A stretch of 64,000 nt of DNA from assembly GCF_001611975.1 (NCBI RefSeq), contig NZ_CP014525.1:1728001-1792000 (forward strand), given 5' to 3'. How positions within the stretch are numbered: the first letter of the stretch is position 1; every line of letters starts with the position of its first letter. The notes beneath the pieces are model-generated. The model saw only the letters and a program-made list of their open reading frames with translations. It ran no database searches and had not been told where the DNA came from. The stretch is from Haematospirillum jordaniae (GTDB taxonomy: Bacteria > Pseudomonadota > Alphaproteobacteria > Rhodospirillales > Rhodospirillaceae). A program made the translations under genes and the position numbers. Below, one piece after another: positions 62,268 through 64,000 of this stretch.

Positions 62268-62897
62268 ATGATATCTGCACGGTTTATTACATTTGAGGGC
62301 GGAGAAGGATCCGGGAAGTCAACCCAGATTCGCCTTCTTGCCGACTTTTTGCGCCAGAAGGGTATAGGTGTAGCCATGACCCGGGAACCCGGCGGAGCGC
62401 CCGGGGCCGAGGAGATAAGGGCTCTTCTGGTTCGTGGTGAAGCCAGCCGCTGGGATCCTGTGTCTGAAGCACTTTTGCTGTATGCGGCACGCCGGAACCA
62501 TGTTCTGCAAACCATACGCCCGGCCTTGATGGCTGGGCAGTGGGTCTTGTGTGATCGTTTCAATGATTCAACTCTGGCCTATCAGGGAGTGGGTCATGGT
62601 TTGGATCCAGCGTTTCTTGACACACTGTTCCAAGTGTCTGCCGAAGACACACGGCCTGATCTGACTTTTCTGCTGGATATCGATCCCTGCGTCGGTCTGA
62701 GCAGAGCCGAGCGTCGTGGTGATGCGGATAACCGCTTTGAGTCCATGCATCTGTCTTTTCATGTGCGATTGCGCGAAGGATTTCTATCCCTTGCGGCCAA
62801 GGATCAGAAGCGGTTCCGCATTATTGATGCCGCACGTTCTGTTGATCAGGTGCATCAGGATATTATAAAGGCCCTTGGTGGGCTTCTTACGCTATGA
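62268..62897 (+). CDS. tmk: thymidylate kinase
   Basis: A 209-residue kinase making dTDP from dTMP. Seen are the P-loop FEGGEGSGKSTQ, TREPGG, CDRFNDSTLAYQG and the LID-like ERRGDADNRFE. It overlaps holB by four bases (ATGA), the common tmk-holB arrangement. Confidence 0.97.
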   Translation: MISARFITFEGGEGSGKSTQIRLLADFLRQKGIGVAMTREPGGAPGAEEIRALLVRGEASRWDPVSEALLLYAARRNHVLQTIRPALMAGQWVLCDRFNDSTLAYQGVGHGLDPAFLDTLFQVSAEDTRPDLTFLLDIDPCVGLSRAERRGDADNRFESMHLSFHVRLREGFLSLAAKDQKRFRIIDAARSVDQVHQDIIKALGGLLTL

Positions 62898-63991
62898 CTG
62901 CGTTGCCCTCTCTATTGTCGCCACGTCAGCATACAGCCTTTATAGGGCACAAGGATGCCGAGCAGGCCTTTCTACAGGCTTGGAACCAAGGACGTATGCA
63001 CCATGCCTGGCTTTTCTCGGGAATGCGTGGCATTGGCAAAGCAACGCTTGCCATGCGGATTGCCCGATTTGTCCTTTCTGATCGTGCGGCAGTTGGGGCA
63101 ACCACCCTTGCTGTTTCAGAGGACGATCCGGTTTGCTCCCGCATCGCCCAGGACACGCACGGTGATTTTCGTGTTCTGGAGCGGACGTGGGACGAAAAGC
63201 GCAAGCGTTTGAAGGGTGATATCCCTGTCGATGACATACGAGCCCTCGGCGAATGGTTGTCAATGACATCGTCACGCGGTGGGTGGCGTGTTGTACTTGT
63301 CGACACGGCCGATGACATGAACAGGAACAGCGCTAATGCGCTGCTGAAAATTCTGGAAGAACCTCCGCAGCGGACTTTGTTCTTGGTGCTGTCTCATTTC
63401 CCGGGACGTTTGCTGCCGACGTTGCGCAGCCGCTGCCGTCATGTTCCTATGCGTCCGCTTTCTGAAGCGCAGTGTCAAGAATTGATGGGGCGCTATACAG
63501 TCTCATCTCTGGATGTTGAGACCCGTCGTATCCTTGTACAGCTGGGCGAGGGCAGTGTTGGCCAGGCCTTGGATCTCGCCAGCCAAGGAGGGGTAGAACA
63601 CTATCAGGCCTTGATGAGGATCTTGCGCGACGTCTTGGAAGGCTCCCCGAATCTACCGGCATTGTATACTTTTGCTGATACGATCAGCCGAACAGAGGAT
63701 GTCTTTCGCCTCTCAACTGATTTGATGCTGTGGTGGTTGGGGCGCGCGATCCGCTATGCCGGGCGTAAGATAGAATGCCCGGGGATTGTTCAGGATGATG
63801 CCTCTCTTGCAAGGATAGTTCTTGCGGCAGCTCCCCTTGATCAACTGATCGAAGTATGGGAAAAGGTCAGGGCTTTGTTCGAGCGAGCCGAGGCTGTGCA
63901 TCTTGATAGAAAACAAGTTTTTATCAGTGCCGTTCTGTCTCTTCAGGCGCTGGTCCGTTCCGTCCCGCAAACAGTTTGTTCTGTTCGTTGA
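62894..63991 (+). CDS. holB: DNA polymerase III subunit delta'
   Basis: A 365-residue clamp-loader subunit. The N-terminal RecA-like domain has HHAWLFSGMRGIGKATLAMRIA, then the sensor region VVLVDTADDMNRNSANALLKILEEPP and LRSRCRHVPMRPL. The zinc-binding cysteine cluster of the E. coli protein is not evident, as in other alphaproteobacteria. It loads the beta clamp together with delta, gamma and tau subunits. The stop lies 9 bases before the window end. Confidence 0.94.
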   Translation: MTALPSLLSPRQHTAFIGHKDAEQAFLQAWNQGRMHHAWLFSGMRGIGKATLAMRIARFVLSDRAAVGATTLAVSEDDPVCSRIAQDTHGDFRVLERTWDEKRKRLKGDIPVDDIRALGEWLSMTSSRGGWRVVLVDTADDMNRNSANALLKILEEPPQRTLFLVLSHFPGRLLPTLRSRCRHVPMRPLSEAQCQELMGRYTVSSLDVETRRILVQLGEGSVGQALDLASQGGVEHYQALMRILRDVLEGSPNLPALYTFADTISRTEDVFRLSTDLMLWWLGRAIRYAGRKIECPGIVQDDASLARIVLAAAPLDQLIEVWEKVRALFERAEAVHLDRKQVFISAVLSLQALVRSVPQTVCSVR

Positions 63992-64000
63992 CGGCCTATT

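Noticed and set aside
1..64000. CRISPR arrays, rRNA genes, complete insertion sequences and classical riboswitches
   Set aside because: I looked for regularly spaced repeats, rRNA-like sequence, transposases with inverted repeats, and FMN/TPP-type leaders at the rib and thi genes, and saw none.

Overview
The window looks like chromosome of a motile alphaproteobacterium, most likely Rhodospirillales. The evidence is gene order and family content: rpiB-glyA-nrdR-ribD-ribE-ribB-ribH-nusB-thiL; bamE/CBP3/yceD-rpmF-plsX-fabH-ihfA-merR; dusB (nifR3)-ntrYX-trkA-hfq-hflX; a fused ispDF; a PopZ/DUF2497 protein; and a membrane proton pyrophosphatase. Genus cannot be fixed from this window alone. Core genes are mid-GC and dense, with many 1-4 nt overlaps, and I saw no frameshift in any of them.

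Region 1 (1-11,100): the 3' end of a hydroxyisobutyryl-CoA hydrolase-like gene, tRNA-Glu, then a co-directional run for one-carbon metabolism (glyA), dNTP regulation (nrdR), riboflavin synthesis, nusB, thiL, a FliL-like membrane protein and H+-PPase. The run ends in a hairpin shared with the convergent bamE. Region 2 (11,000-16,400): outer-membrane assembly, cytochrome bc1 assembly and the fatty acid/phospholipid starter cluster with IHF-alpha. Region 3 (16,400-26,000): a SAM hydrolase-type enzyme, an MBL hydrolase, MotAB, an EpmC-like protein, PrmB, a kinase-less PAS-REC-Hpt phosphorelay protein, a cytochrome-assembly-like protein and DusB. Region 4 (26,000-36,200): the nitrogen/redox regulatory cluster, in which ntrB is missing and ntrC appears reduced to its DNA-binding end, followed by ntrYX, trkA, a phosphatase, hfq, hflX, an inositol phosphatase and trmFO. 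Region 5 (36,200-38,060): a small phage-like module with an XRE/S24 regulator, short ORFs and palindromes. Region 6 (38,060-49,230): yajC and a Mth938-like gene without secDF between them, ispDF, a Pat-type acetyltransferase, tRNA-Asn and tRNA-Cys, a PCM-family protein, a TolC-type channel, PopZ and valS, closed by a clear terminator.

Region 7 (49,370-58,223) is a decaying integrated element. It has a more GC-rich, C/G-ending codon style than the core. It is bounded by an intact tRNA-Ser(UGA) and a degraded copy of that tRNA's 3' end, and a third tRNA-Ser-like 3' end lies inside it at 55,640. It holds a broken tyrosine integrase, an AlpA-like protein, a RepA-like ATPase, a second recombinase tail disrupted by a 22-bp tandem duplication, an AT-rich O-acyltransferase cargo gene and several frameshifted small genes. 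Region 8 (58,300-64,000) returns to core genome: lytic transglycosylase, RlpA, D-Ala-D-Ala carboxypeptidase, tmk and holB.

The points most worth a second look are the island with three tRNA-Ser-like sites, the 22-bp duplication, the kinase-less phosphorelay protein, the ntrC remnant and the XRE/S24 module between trmFO and yajC.
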